13,591 nucleotides of DNA from Baffinella frigidus (GCA_026770585.1 MU646308.1:345876-359466); one strand, 5' to 3'. Positions 1 to 6,361 are shown, counted from the stretch's first letter. The notes: a model not told the origin generated them from the letters alone. Translations and numbers: made by a program.

Positions 1-61
1 GTGTTGGGTGTTGGGTGTTGGGTGTTGGGTGTTGGGTGTTGGGTGTTGGGTGTTGGGTGTT
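1..61 (+). repeat. GTGTTGG heptamer array
   Basis: About eight and a half near-perfect tandem copies of the seven-base unit GTGTTGG. It has the same period and G-rich strand as TTTAGGG telomere repeats but a different sequence. The array runs off the left edge, so its full length is unknown. Confidence 0.95.
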
Positions 62-119
62 GAGTTGAGTGTTGGGGTGTTGGGGGTCAGGGGTTGGGGG
101 TTGGGGGTTGGGGGTTCCC
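62..119 (+). repeat. Degenerate G-rich heptamers ending in GGGGGTT array
   Basis: Continues the previous array with drifting units, then settles into a regular GGGGGTT run at about 92-117. The seven-base period is kept while the unit changes. Confidence 0.85.
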
Positions 120-252
120 TTAACCCCGAGACATACAGACACCCTGCACACTAAGCCCTAAGAGGATACACGGAGAGCTTATTTCCCTCTTAATCCTTTT
201 AATAAATTCATTTCTAGGATAGGACCAGACCGTGAGAGGATGCACAGACCTA
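120..252. other. Spacer, no gene seen
   Basis: Mixed-composition sequence with no credible coding frame. The motif GAGGATGCACAGACCT near 236-251 recurs in variant form at about 685-700, 829-842 and 938-953, so this is probably the edge of a dispersed repeat. Confidence 0.5.
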
Positions 253-400
253 ATCTGCGGAAACGAATAAAAATATGACTTTCTGGCAACGAAATTTACT
301 ACACAATTGGGGTTAACTAGTAATAGTAAAGCCTCAGTGTAGTAATTTTCGTTGCTGGAAAAGGCCCCAGAAAGTAACATGTTTATTCGTTTCCGGAGAT
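253..400. mobile_element. Foldback (MITE-like) element, family FB1, copy 1
   Basis: Imperfect inverted repeat. The left arm (253-304) contains CGGAAACGAATAA, ACTTTCTGG and ACTACAC; the right arm (337-400) is its reverse complement with about 12 extra bases. The loop is 305-336. A second copy lies at 2651-2777 and a loose right arm at 701-757. No coding capacity, so non-autonomous. The right end touches a separate CCACGCCAGA motif at 402. No clear target-site duplication was identified. Confidence 0.75.
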
Positions 401-401
401 G

Positions 402-527
402 CCACGCCAGAGTCTTGGAAGAGCTTGCCAAAAGTCAATTTCCCCTCCAAGGCCGTGGTTTGCAAAAGTCAAAGAACACATCCTGTGGTGTTTAAAAAAA
501 TCGACCCCCGCCTCCAATCTGGCGTGG
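402..527. mobile_element. Segment bounded by CCACGCCAGA inverted repeats
   Basis: A perfect 10-base inverted repeat, CCACGCCAGA at 402-411 and TCTGGCGTGG at 518-527, encloses about 106 bases. The same ends occur around 4476-4601 and, one base shorter, at 7949-8085, which suggests terminal repeats of a small element family. The interior shows no conserved gene. Confidence 0.5.
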
Positions 528-530
528 TGA

Positions 531-599
531 GACCTGACGCAGCTCCGTTTCTGGAGCAGGACCTCCGCCACCTCTTTGTCGTCCTGGTTGCTATCAACG
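531..599 (-). repeat. Coding-like dispersed repeat, copy 1 of 5
   Basis: On the minus strand this reads VDSNQDDKEVAEVLLQKR followed by SCVRS with no stop. Related copies at 941-1024, 1172-1240, 1427-1492 and 1623-1654 keep the core D-K/T-EVA-E/Q-VLL-x-KR in the same frame with many third-position changes. I do not recognise the family. It may be a fragment of a duplicated exon; no intact gene surrounds it. Confidence 0.5.
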
Positions 600-652
600 C
601 ATGCTATATCAACGGCACGGAATGTATTGGGATTTGCATCGAGAGTAGTAAC

Positions 653-685
653 GAAGAAGAAGAAGACGACGACGACGACGACGAA
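653..685 (+). repeat. GAA/GAC trinucleotide microsatellite
   Basis: Runs of GAA followed by GAC units. The acidic or serine-rich open frames through it are artefacts of the repeat. Confidence 0.85.
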
Positions 686-700
686 GGATGCACCGACCTG

Positions 701-757
701 AGTAATTTTTGTTTGTAAAAAAGGCCACACAAAGTGATATTTTTATTCGTTTGCGGA
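701..757 (+). repeat. Loose right arm of foldback family FB1
   Basis: AGTAATTTTTGTTTG, then AAAAAGGCC, AAAGTGATAT and TTTATTCGTTTGCGGA match the right arm of the 253-400 element in order (AGTAATTTTCGTTG, AAAAGGCC, AAAGTAACAT, TTTATTCGTTTCCGGA). No facing left arm is present, so this is a fragment. Confidence 0.7.
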
Positions 758-847
758 GGTGGGACCTGAAGAAACCCCAACCCTTGAGACATAAAGAAAC
801 ACTCAACACTAAACACTAACTGTGCGGGGAGGCACAGACCTGACGCA

Positions 848-935
848 GCTCTCTCTCTCTCTCCTCTTCCTCCTCTCCCTCCTCTCTCTCTCTCTCCCTC
901 TCTCTCTCCTCTCCCTCCTCTCTCCCTCTCCCGTG
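848..935 (+). repeat. CT-rich microsatellite
   Basis: Polypyrimidine tract of CT, CTC and CCT units. It sits between two copies of the motif ACAGACCTGACGCAGCTC (834-851 and 945-962), as if it had expanded inside or between copies of the coding-like repeat. Confidence 0.9.
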
Positions 936-940
936 CGGGG

Positions 941-1024
941 GTGCACAGACCTGACGCAGCTCCGTTTCTTCAGGAGGACCTGCGCCACCTCTTTGTCGTA
1001 CTGATTGCGCGACTCCGCGACCTA
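941..1024 (-). repeat. Coding-like dispersed repeat, copy 2 of 5
   Basis: Minus-strand frame reads VAESRNQYDKEVAQVLLKKR then SCVRSVHP, with an in-frame TAG just upstream. It differs from copy 1 at several third codon positions (for example AAT for AAC, CTC for CTG), the pattern expected of former coding sequence. Confidence 0.5.
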
Positions 1025-1171
1025 TTTCAGGCGTTGGGTGTGAAAACGCGGGGCACGATGTGATAGGGGTTCGGTCAAACCCGGGCAGAGCCCCCCGAAA
1101 ACGAGAGTGTTGAGCCCGGGAGTTGACTAAAGGTTGGGTCCGAAAAGCCCTTTTAGGATCCGAAAAGCCCG

Positions 1172-1240
1172 TTAGTAAGCACGTTTCGTGAGGAGGACCT
1201 GCGCCACCTCTTTGTCGAATTGGTTTCTCGACTCCGCAAC
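1172..1240 (-). repeat. Coding-like dispersed repeat, copy 3 of 5
   Basis: Minus-strand frame reads VAESRNQFDKEVAQVLL then TKRAY and a TAA stop. It lies inside the first unit of the 253 bp duplication. Confidence 0.45.
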
Positions 1241-1426
1241 CTATTTCAGGCGTTGGGCTTGAGGGTTGAGGGGTTAGGCTTGAGGGGTTCGGTCAGATAT
1301 TTCAGGCGTTGGGCTTCAGGGTTTCGGTCAACCCCGGGCAGAGCCCCCCGAAAACGAGAGTGTTGAGCCCGGGAGTTGACTCAAGGTAGGGTCCGAAAAG
1401 CCCCTTTAGGGACACCGAAAAGCCCG

Positions 1427-1492
1427 TTAGTGAGCACGTTTCGTGAGGAGAACCTCCGCCACCTCTGTGTCATACTGATGACGCGACTCTCG
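1427..1492 (-). repeat. Coding-like dispersed repeat, copy 4 of 5
   Basis: Minus-strand frame reads ESRHQYDTEVAEVLLTKRAH then TAA. It is the counterpart of copy 3 in the second duplicated unit, differing at several sites but keeping the frame and stop. Confidence 0.45.
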
Positions 1493-1560
1493 TTAAGCCC
1501 GGGAGTTGACTAAAGGTAGGGCAACCTATTTCAGGCGTTGGGCGTGAGGGTTTCGGCTCC

Positions 1561-1661
1561 CTCGAATCGTCCATTTTTTTGGGGGGGGGTATCACGGAAA
1601 TCCCCCACAATTCGCCAAAAGTCTCATATCCGTTTCGTGAGAAGCAGATCCGCCCTATACC
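1561..1661. other. Spacer with homopolymer run; coding-like copy 5 at 1623-1654
   Basis: Contains a T7G9 run near 1573-1589. At 1623-1654 the minus strand reads ADLLLTKRI then TGA, a short fifth copy of the EVLLTKR repeat. Nothing else is supported. Confidence 0.4.
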
Positions 1662-1740
1662 TTAGAACCTGAACCCTAAACCCTAAACCCTCAACCCTCA
1701 ACACTCGTACTGGGTGGGCGACTCGAAACCCGAAACCCTA
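1662..1740 (+). repeat. CCCTAAA telomere-like tract
   Basis: ACCCTAAACCCTAAACCC then CCCTCAA variants, with the C-rich strand on plus. Short and degenerate, so interstitial rather than a chromosome end. Confidence 0.8.
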
Positions 1741-1744
1741 CCCA

Positions 1745-1903
1745 CACAGCGGGCTACGAAGGGATTTTCGGCCCAACTCGGCCCCCACCTTTCCGTGACC
1801 TTATCCGTAGGAACCCCCCCTATGCCCCTACGGGTTGCCTACCGTAGGGTCGTAGGTCTTATCGCTTAAGGGTTATTCAAAAATCCCTTCGAAGTCCGCT
1901 GTG
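1745..1903. mobile_element. Inverted-repeat element with CACAGCGG ends
   Basis: CACAGCGGGCTACGAAGGGA at 1745-1764 (plus TTTT) faces its near-perfect reverse complement at 1880-1903, with two mismatches over 24 bases. The interior has CTACCGTAGGGTCGTAGG and CTTAAGGG, resembling the core and ends of family B elements further right, so it may be a diverged relative. No coding sequence. Confidence 0.6.
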
Positions 1904-1919
1904 TGGTACATCCCCCGGG

Positions 1920-2064
1920 GCTCCGTTTCGGGTTTCGGGTTTCGGTTTTCGGGTTTCGGGTTTCGGGTTTCGGTTTTCGGGTTCCGGGTTTCGGATTTCA
2001 GGTCTAGCATTTCGGGGCCCGTGTTCAGAGTATTTCGGGTTTCTGTTTCGGGTTCAGGTTTCGG
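1920..2064 (+). repeat. TTTCGGG heptamer array
   Basis: Tandem TTTCGGG units with TTTTCGG and TTCCGGG variants, seven-base period, G-rich strand on plus. Reading frames through it on both strands (such as FGFRVSVFGFRV) are repeat artefacts. Confidence 0.9.
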
Positions 2065-2068
2065 GGAT

Positions 2069-2137
2069 ACCGCGAGTTCGGCGCGCGGGAGGGGGAGGTG
2101 CATCGCGGTCGCCGGGCTTGCGGGGTGGAAGTCGTAC
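2069..2137 (+). repeat. 69 bp GC-rich direct repeat, copy 1
   Basis: Starts ACCGCGAGTTCGGCGCGC and ends GGGGTGGAAGTCGTAC. Copy 2 (2301-2369) differs at only about two bases. A third, diverged and interrupted copy spans about 2619-2805. Period of the first two copies is 232 bp. Confidence 0.9.
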
Positions 2138-2300
2138 CCACCCTCCGAACCCCGAAACTTTTGCCGGCGCGCGCCCAGGATTGTTCGGGGCTAATTGATT
2201 CAAGTAGGATTCGTAAGTAAATTTACATATGCCATAGTAATTTCTCCTATGGTTTCTCCTATGAAATCAGCTTTTGGGTTGGGTCGCCTCTGAGGTACGC
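2138..2300. other. Spacer, AT-rich in part
   Basis: No gene seen. Contains CGTAAGTAAATTTAC near 2211 (compare CGTAAATTTACTTA at about 2980 inside the FB2 foldback) and two CTCCTATGGTTT-type short repeats near 2243-2262. Confidence 0.5.
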
Positions 2301-2369
2301 ACCGCGAGTTCGGCGCGCGGGAGGGGGAGGTGCATCGCTGCCGCCGGGCTTGCGGGGTGGAAGTCGTAC
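2301..2369 (+). repeat. 69 bp GC-rich direct repeat, copy 2
   Basis: Near-identical to 2069-2137, indicating a recent duplication or conversion. Confidence 0.9.
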
Positions 2370-2394
2370 ATTATGCCTTTGTGGATGTTCCCGC

Positions 2395-2445
2395 GCTCCT
2401 ACGGTGTAGGGTTGAGGGTGTAGGGTTCAGAGTTGAGGAATGCCT

Positions 2446-2476
<31 letters not shown>

Positions 2477-2630
2477 GAGAGCGAGAGAGAGAGAGACAGA
2501 GAGCGGGTGCGGCCGCGCTCCTGCGGGGTTAGGGTTTGGGGTTGGGTTCTAGGGGGTAGGGTTCAGGGTGTGGGGTGGGTGTGGGGTGGGTTTACGGATT
2601 AGGGTTTAGTGGCTAGGCAGGGGGAGGTGC
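2395..2630 (+). repeat. Telomere-like degenerate tract with embedded GA microsatellite
   Basis: G-rich degenerate units (GGGTTTAGG, GGTGTAGGG, GGTTCAGGG) flank a GA/GAGC microsatellite at about 2447-2507. The motif CGCGCTCCTNCGG appears at 2391 and 2514, with a relative at about 3322-3337, so the tract also has longer-period structure. Confidence 0.8.
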
Positions 2631-2805
2631 ATCGCGGGTGCGGAACTTTCATCCGGGAACACGTATTTTCCTTTTAAAATATCTGCACGAAAGTTACTAC
2701 ACAATTGCTTCGGACGTGACCCGTTGTGTAGTAATTTTCATGGCCAGCTTTTACAAGAAAAACATGTGTTCCCGGATTAGCTTGCGGGGTGGAAAAAAAT
2801 TCGTA
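2619..2805 (+). repeat. Third copy of the 69 bp repeat, split by a foldback element
   Basis: GGGGGAGGTGCATCGCGGGT at 2621-2640 matches the middle of the 69 bp repeat, and GCTTGCGGGGTGGAA at about 2780-2794 matches the rest. Between them lies the 127 bp foldback. Aligning with the uninterrupted copies puts the insertion between CCGG and GCTTGCGG. Confidence 0.75.
2651..2777. mobile_element. Foldback (MITE-like) element, family FB1, copy 2
   Basis: 54-base arms: 2651-2704 begins ATCCGGGAACACGTATTTTC and ends TTACTACACAA; 2724-2777 is its reverse complement with mismatches. The 19-base loop is 2705-2723. The inner ends (CGAAAGTTACTACACAA and TTGTGTAGTAATTTTC) match copy 1 at 253-400, but the outer ends differ. 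It sits inside a repeat copy, which makes insertion likely. The open frames through it are palindrome artefacts. Confidence 0.8.
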
Positions 2806-2910
2806 GTCCACCGTGTGGTTCGTATGGTGCAACAAGAAGCAGCCCGCTGGAGGATGGTCGAGCGCCGCAGGTGCCTCCCTTCCTCGGTGTGTTGGACACG
2901 CTCTCAAGTT

Positions 2911-3052
2911 CATCTCGGAAGATAACTGAATCAGTTCCTTTTCAACAGGAGGTTGAATAGGAGAAATTAGTTAGGGCGTCGTAAATTTACTTAGGCCTCC
3001 TAGTTAAATGCACACGCCAATTAGGGGACTGATTCAGTTATCTTTCGAGATG
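2911..3052. mobile_element. Foldback element FB2
   Basis: 25-base arms with one mismatch: CATCTCGGAAGATAACTGAA(TCAGT) at 2911-2935 and its reverse complement at 3028-3052. The interior includes TTAGGCCTCCTAGTTAAATG, which recurs in reverse orientation near 11722-11741 (CATTTGATTAGGAGGCCTAA), so parts of this element are dispersed. No coding sequence. Confidence 0.8.
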
Positions 3053-3095
3053 GAATCGGGGCTGGAGCTTGAGTCATTTCCTTCGGGGTAATATT

Positions 3096-3146
3096 CAAAT
3101 TCGAGGCTTTCCCAAGGGAAAAGGCTGAAACTCCAGCCTCGATTTG
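3096..3146. repeat. Short inverted repeat (hairpin)
   Basis: CAAATTCGAGGCT at 3096-3108 pairs with AGCCTCGATTTG at 3135-3146, with one unpaired base. GGCTGGAG near 3060 and CTCCAGCC at 3131 add a second possible pairing. Confidence 0.6.
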
Positions 3147-3207
3147 ATCAGCTGAAGTCGCATGCGATATCCCTCTGTGGGCGTTGTCACGCTCCGCAAG
3201 GATTCAA

Positions 3208-3512
3208 GGGTTTGGGGGGTCGGTTTCAGGGTGGGTTTAGGGTGGGTTTAGGGTTTGGTAGAGCCTCGAGTTTCCAGGGTGGAGGTCGTAGCATATCCCG
3301 TTGAGGGTGTTCCCGCGCTTTTGCGGGAGTGGGGTGTGGGGTTTAGGGTTGGGTTTGAGGGTTAAGGGTTTAGGGTGGGTTTAGGGGTGAGGGTTTGGGG
3401 TGGGTGTAGGGTGGGATTGGGGTTTAGGGTTTAGACTTGAGAGTTTTGTGATTAGGGTTTAGGGTGGGTTTACGGTTTCTGGTTCGGGGTTTAGGATTCA
3501 AGGATTAGGGCT
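3208..3512 (+). repeat. Degenerate TTTAGGG-like tract
   Basis: Many GGGTTTAGGG, GGGTGGGTTTAGG and GGGTTTGGGG units, G-rich on plus, broken by a segment at about 3257-3330 containing TCCCGCGCTTTTGCGGGA, a hairpin. No gene. Confidence 0.85.
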
Positions 3513-3515
3513 TGC

Positions 3516-3663
3516 GTACTCTAGCTCTGCCTCACTCGGATCAGCCGACTATCCTTAAGTTGACATGCTGGGTTTGCGATACAAAGCCGTCAACTTTGGC
3601 GCGGAAAAGAGCCCGGGCTCACCAAATTGGTGAGGCCGAATAGACTCAGACAGAGCTAGGTAC
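3516..3663. mobile_element. Foldback element FB3, copy 1
   Basis: Ends GTACTCTAGCTCTGCCTCAC and, facing it, CTCAGACAGAGCTAGGTAC, about 25 bases of imperfect inverted repeat. Inside are AAGTTGAC (3557) facing GTCAACTT (3589) and a 17-base palindrome CTCACCAAATTGGTGAG at 3618-3634. A diverged second copy lies at about 5828-5950. Confidence 0.7.
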
Positions 3664-3682
3664 TACAGACCGGAGGAACCTT

Positions 3683-3810
3683 ATATGGATTCTGATTTAA
3701 ATTAAAATATGGTTTTGTGCTATCTCAAGGATGGCATTGGTCACGTATTTGTCAGCTTACACGTCAAGTAACTTCAAATTAGCACATACTCACCCTCAAG
3801 ACAGCATCAT

Positions 3811-3903
<93 letters not shown>

Positions 3904-3956
3904 ATGTATGTATATATGTATATATGTACGTATATATATTAAATTAGAATTCATAT
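3683..3956. mobile_element. Inverted-repeat segment around a TA microsatellite
   Basis: ATATGGATTCTGATTTA at 3683-3699 faces TAAATTAGAATTCATAT at 3940-3956, 17 bases with two mismatches. The enclosed sequence is AT-rich and includes the long TA run. It could be an element with an expanded microsatellite, or chance in AT-rich DNA. Confidence 0.4.
3808..3939 (+). repeat. TA dinucleotide microsatellite with TATG variants
   Basis: Almost pure TA for about 85 bases from 3811, then TATG/TACG variants to 3939. The IYIYIY-type open frames here are artefacts. Assembly length may be unreliable. Confidence 0.97.
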
Positions 3957-4475
3957 GGAATCCAACGGGCTGCGGTTCAAATCTAATTTCAGGATAAGAC
4001 ATAATCTGTCCCGCTATCTGAGGCTTCCGACGCCGAAGATAAGGGTGTATATGCTATTTTAGGCATACACTGATGCTATCTTACGCCTTTTTAGTGCATA
4101 GATTCTGGTGTGTTCCGAGATGAAATCAAGGGCCGCCTCGCACCAGCAAAAGTAGCAGCTCATAACCGGGTCGGGTACTCTAGTAATTTCCAGGTAAACC
4201 GAAGAAATCTCTTCGGTATCTCCCGTCAGCAATTCGAGGTCCCTAGGGATTCCTACCGTAGGGTCATAGGAAAGATTTTTGTTAAAATAAAATACCCGAA
4301 TCCTTACAAGGATCTGGAATAAGCTGTGCTACGGGTTGCTGGTGGTTCCACCAGCACTCGAAGGGCGCTCAAATACCTAACTCGGCTAGGTCGTAAGGGT
4401 AAATCAAGGGTAAATCTAAAAGCTAAAATCGACGATTTGGTCCAATCGTGGGGTTGGTGGTGAGTGGGGCTGGTG
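3957..4475. other. Spacer with hairpins, no supported gene
   Basis: Two hairpins stand out. At 4036-4082, AAGATA and TATCTT enclose GTGTATATGC facing GCATACAC. At 4337-4356, TGCTGGTGG-TT-CCACCAGCA is a perfect 9 bp stem. CTACCGTAGGGTCATAGG near 4255-4272 resembles the family B core. A 70-codon open frame on plus at 4110-4322 has no recognisable feature, and I do not call it. Confidence 0.5.
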
Positions 4476-4601
4476 CCACGCCAGAGGGCTCGAAACATCC
4501 ACCTTTGACATCTTTTAGGGGAAACCCCTTCAATACTTAAGTTAACGACGTCAGATCTGGCGTGGACAAGGCGTCGGTTTCCCTCGAAGTTTCTGGCGTG
4601 G
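4476..4601. repeat. CCACGCCAGA motif with two facing copies
   Basis: CCACGCCAGA at 4476-4485 faces TCTGGCGTGG at 4556-4565 and again at 4592-4601. These are the ends seen at 402-527 and 7949-8085. The doubled right end suggests a partial duplication of a small element. Confidence 0.5.
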
Positions 4602-4730
4602 TGCGCGGATCCAGGGTGATGGGCCAGGGGAGGAGAGTGCTGGCTGGACGCAGCTCTTCAGTACCCTGCAACTTGCCAGAGCAAGCCAGGGGCTGGGAGC
4701 GCACACGGGAATTCAGTTGATCACGGGGGT

Positions 4731-5273
4731 TCAGTTTTCCATGGCGAGCACCTCGCGGTAGAAGGAGAGGGCGACGCGCCCGTCGTGACGGAGAAGGAGA
4801 GCGGACTCCGTCGCCCACTCCACCTTTTTCTGGCAGCGCACCAGGTATTTCACGCCTGCATCCCCGATCCAATGTTCCTCCAGCTTCTCCACGCCGCCCC
4901 ACTTGTCTGGGATTTCCGAAAAAGCTTCCGGCTGCTTCCGCTGCGGTTGAGTTTGAGGAGAGGCGGCTGCTGCCCTAACGTTGTTGGGAGACTTCTGCAC
5001 CCCTGCAGTGCGCACGCCGAGGGCGGAACGAACGACGCCGTCCCGCGGGCTGTTGACCCCTCCTGCTCTCCCTCCTCCCTCTCCCTCCTCCCCTTCCATC
5101 CTCCCTCCCCCCACCCTGCCCCCCCGCGGCTTGGTTGCTGCCCGACAGAAGGAGACGGCGTTCACGACCATGCGCAGCTTCCGCGTGTTGCGCGTGACTC
5201 GAGTGACGTTCGAGGGGGCACTTGTCCCCGGGTTGGCCTCCTGCTCATCCGGGCGCGTGCGGGGCGGCGCCAT
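4731..5273 (-). CDS. Candidate protein of 180 residues, possible degenerate chromodomain at C-terminus
   Basis: The most credible coding region in the window; the family is not firmly recognised. The start ATG has a favourable eukaryotic context (purine at -3, G at +4) and an in-frame TGA about 14 codons upstream; the stop is TGA at 4731-4733. Residues 1-60 are basic and Thr/Arg-rich, about 57-70 are Gly/Glu low complexity, and 105-122 are Gln/Pro-rich. Residues 123-180 look like folded protein. They contain VEKLEEHWIG, then GVKYLVRC and VEWATESALL, which follow the order of a chromodomain (VEKIL..., YLVKW..., WEP...) but with Cys where the second aromatic residue is expected and a short loop. 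Third codon positions in this part are about 80% G or C, which supports coding. It could be one exon, a retroelement remnant or a gene fragment, and introns in the low-complexity part are possible. No neighbour helps to assign a role. Confidence 0.45.
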   Translation of the reverse strand: MAPPRTRPDEQEANPGTSAPSNVTRVTRNTRKLRMVVNAVSFCRAATKPRGGRVGGGRMEGEEGEGGGRAGGVNSPRDGVVRSALGVRTAGVQKSPNNVRAAAASPQTQPQRKQPEAFSEIPDKWGGVEKLEEHWIGDAGVKYLVRCQKKVEWATESALLLRHDGRVALSFYREVLAMEN

Positions 5274-5339
5274 CTCTGGGATTCCTTTCAGGGATCTCGG
5301 ATCGGCACGTTGCGGTCAAAAAAGGGAGCACTGAAACGT

Positions 5340-5520
5340 CCCCCCAAAATTAGTTAATTTAATGTAGATAATTTTCCACGGATCGGTTTCTTCATGCGAT
5401 AGAAGGGTCGGAGGACCGTCAGCAAGGGAAACATGTGTCCCTTGTGTCATCATTTTTGTTCGCAGATACTCTATGGGTTTCCCATTTTTTTTAATGTTCT
5501 CGTAGAATAGGAGGTCCTAG
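5340..5520. other. AT-rich spacer upstream of the candidate CDS
   Basis: The side from which the minus-strand candidate CDS would be transcribed. It contains ATTAGTTAATTTAATG near 5349 and a near-palindrome AAGGGAAACATGTGTCCCTT at 5424-5443. No confident TATA box or promoter can be called. Confidence 0.4.
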
Positions 5521-5572
5521 TAGATGGTACTCCTACGCTTAGAGCGTAGATGGTACTCCTACGCTTAGAGCG
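5521..5572 (+). repeat. Perfect 26 bp tandem duplication
   Basis: TAGATGGTACTCCTACGCTT plus AGAGCG is repeated exactly at 5521-5546 and 5547-5572. Identity suggests a recent event. Confidence 0.97.
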
Positions 5573-5633
5573 TCAAATAGGCGTTGCCTGGCCCTAGCGT
5601 CCCGCCCACGCTGAGCGCGCAGCCACGCGCCCA

Positions 5634-5697
5634 CTTCTGCACTATGGTGCCTGCCTCTGCCGCACTTCTTCACCATGTTGCCTGCTTCAGCCTCGCA
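5634..5697 (+). repeat. Diverged tandem repeat of about 32 bp
   Basis: CTTCTGCACTATGGTGCCTG and CTTCTTCACCATGTTGCCTG begin two adjacent units, both ending in a GCCNCGCA-like sequence. Moderately diverged. Confidence 0.65.
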
Positions 5698-5750
5698 CTG
5701 ATAACCCAACCCTCACCGTGTCCACCGGCTCGTTTTTCACACCCAAAGTT

Positions 5751-5820
5751 GACGCATTTGTAAGGCCAACCCAGCTGGGTTAATTTGAGGATACGGATTT
5801 GCAAGGCAAACCACCTCTGG
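5751..5820. repeat. Short direct repeat with a perfect palindrome between
   Basis: CGCATTTGTAAGGCCAACC and CGGATTTGCAAGGCAAACC are direct repeats. The palindrome AACCCAGCTGGGTT lies at 5768-5781. Confidence 0.65.
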
Positions 5821-5827
5821 CTCGGTG

Positions 5828-5950
5828 TCCTAGCTCTGTCTCAGTTGGATTGACTGACTGTTCTCAAGTTGACGATCTGGTGTTGCTGTGATCCAACAAC
5901 GTTGGAACGAAAAGGAGCCTGGGCTCACGGATGAGCCTGAATCAGACTCG
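5828..5950. mobile_element. Foldback element FB3, copy 2 (diverged, right end eroded)
   Basis: CCTAGCTCTGTCTCAGTTGG, CTCAAGTTGACGATCTGGT, GAAAAGGAGCCTGGGCTCAC and GCCTGAATCAGAC align in order with FB3 copy 1 at 3516-3663. The terminal AGAGCTAGGTAC of copy 1 is not present. Confidence 0.65.
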
Positions 5951-5959
5951 TCACCATTT

Positions 5960-5983
5960 TGGAGTGAGTCGAGACCCACTCCA
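5960..5983. repeat. 24-base hairpin at the start of a heptamer array, copy 1
   Basis: TGGAGTGAGTCGAGACCCAC plus TCCA is a near-palindrome. The identical 24 bases recur at 6409-6432. Both are followed by AACCTA and then a CCCTCAA/CCCTAAA array. Confidence 0.85.
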
Positions 5984-5989
5984 AACCTA

Positions 5990-6006
5990 GACCCAAAAAC
6001 TAAACC

Positions 6007-6045
<39 letters not shown>

Positions 6046-6201
6046 ACCCAAACCCTAGATCCTAAAACTGAACCCTCAACCCTCTTCCCTCAACCCTCAA
6101 CCCTCAACCCTCAACCCTTAACCCTTAACCTTAAACCCTAAACCCTAAACCCTGAAACACTCACCCTAAACCCTTAACCCTTGACCCTAAACCCTAAACC
6201 C
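5990..6201 (+). repeat. CCCTCAA / CCCTAAA heptamer arrays
   Basis: Regular CCCTCAA units at about 6005-6047 and 6075-6117, passing into CCCTTAA and CCCTAAA. C-rich strand on plus, opposite to the tracts at 1-119 and 1920-3512. Confidence 0.93.
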
Positions 6202-6319
6202 TACAGGGCTACCTCTCTCATAAGAAACTGCCCCCTCCCCTAGGACCACCGTAGGGCCCTAGGAATAGGCCCACTGTAGGGAGGGGGTCGATGTTTCTTA
6301 TGTGCGAGGTACCCCTGTA
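6202..6319. mobile_element. Family A terminal-inverted-repeat element, copy A1
   Basis: Begins TACAGGGCTACCTCTCTCAT and ends ATGTGCGAGGTACCCCTGTA, with ATAAGAAA facing TTTCTTAT and runs of C and G further in. Core CCGTAGGGCCCTAGG. TA at both outer edges fits a TA target duplication. 118 bp, no coding sequence. Confidence 0.85.
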
Positions 6320-6328
6320 AACCTCACA

Positions 6329-6361
6329 GGGGTTACTCGAAATTAAGGTTCAAGGCCCACA
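6329..6361 (+). repeat. Family D end, partial copy
   Basis: ACAGGGGTTACTCGAAATTA with AGGTTCAAGGCCC matches the left arm of the element at 6562-6710. Confidence 0.65.

Larger units (their letters stand above)
1021..1550 (+). repeat. Imperfect tandem duplication, period about 253 bp
   Basis: The block containing TCGGTCAAMCCCGGGCAGAG, GAGCCCGGGAGTTGACT, two CCGAAAAGCCC motifs and ACGTTTCGTGAGGAG occurs from 1071 and again from 1324. A shorter third piece (GCCCGGGAGTTGACTAAAGG) lies at about 1497-1516. CTATTTCAGGCGTTGGG marks the joints at 1022, 1241 and 1526, with a variant at about 1298. Within each unit the GGTCAAC-CCCGGG and CCCGGGAGTTGACT blocks can pair as a hairpin. Confidence 0.8.

Noticed and set aside
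1-119. Left edge as a true chromosome end
   Set aside because: The unit is GTGTTGG and GGGGGTT rather than a uniform telomere repeat, and the G-rich strand does not run out toward this edge as a left-hand telomere's plus strand would (it should read CCCTAAA).
1873-2194. Open frames on both strands rich in Phe-Arg-Val or Pro-Glu-Thr
   Set aside because: Artefacts of the TTTCGGG heptamer array, where a seven-base period cycles all three frames.
2638-2925. 95-codon plus frame and 79-codon minus frame
   Set aside because: They run through the FB1 foldback, and their similar Tyr-rich pieces come from its palindrome.
3972-3983. GGTTCAAATCT, resembling a tRNA B box
   Set aside because: The flanks do not form a T-stem, and no A box or acceptor stem is found upstream.
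3731-4002. IYIYIY frames on both strands
   Set aside because: Translation of the TA microsatellite.
4785-5357. 190-codon open frame on plus, overlapping the candidate CDS
   Set aside because: It is the antisense of the minus-strand frame in GC-rich DNA. It is Pro/Leu/His-rich without domain-like sequence, while the minus frame has GC-rich third positions and a folded-looking C-terminus.
5950-5975. Spliced-leader-like CCATTTTGG
   Set aside because: Only about nine bases are shared with a dinoflagellate-type leader, and no donor site or tandem gene copies are present.
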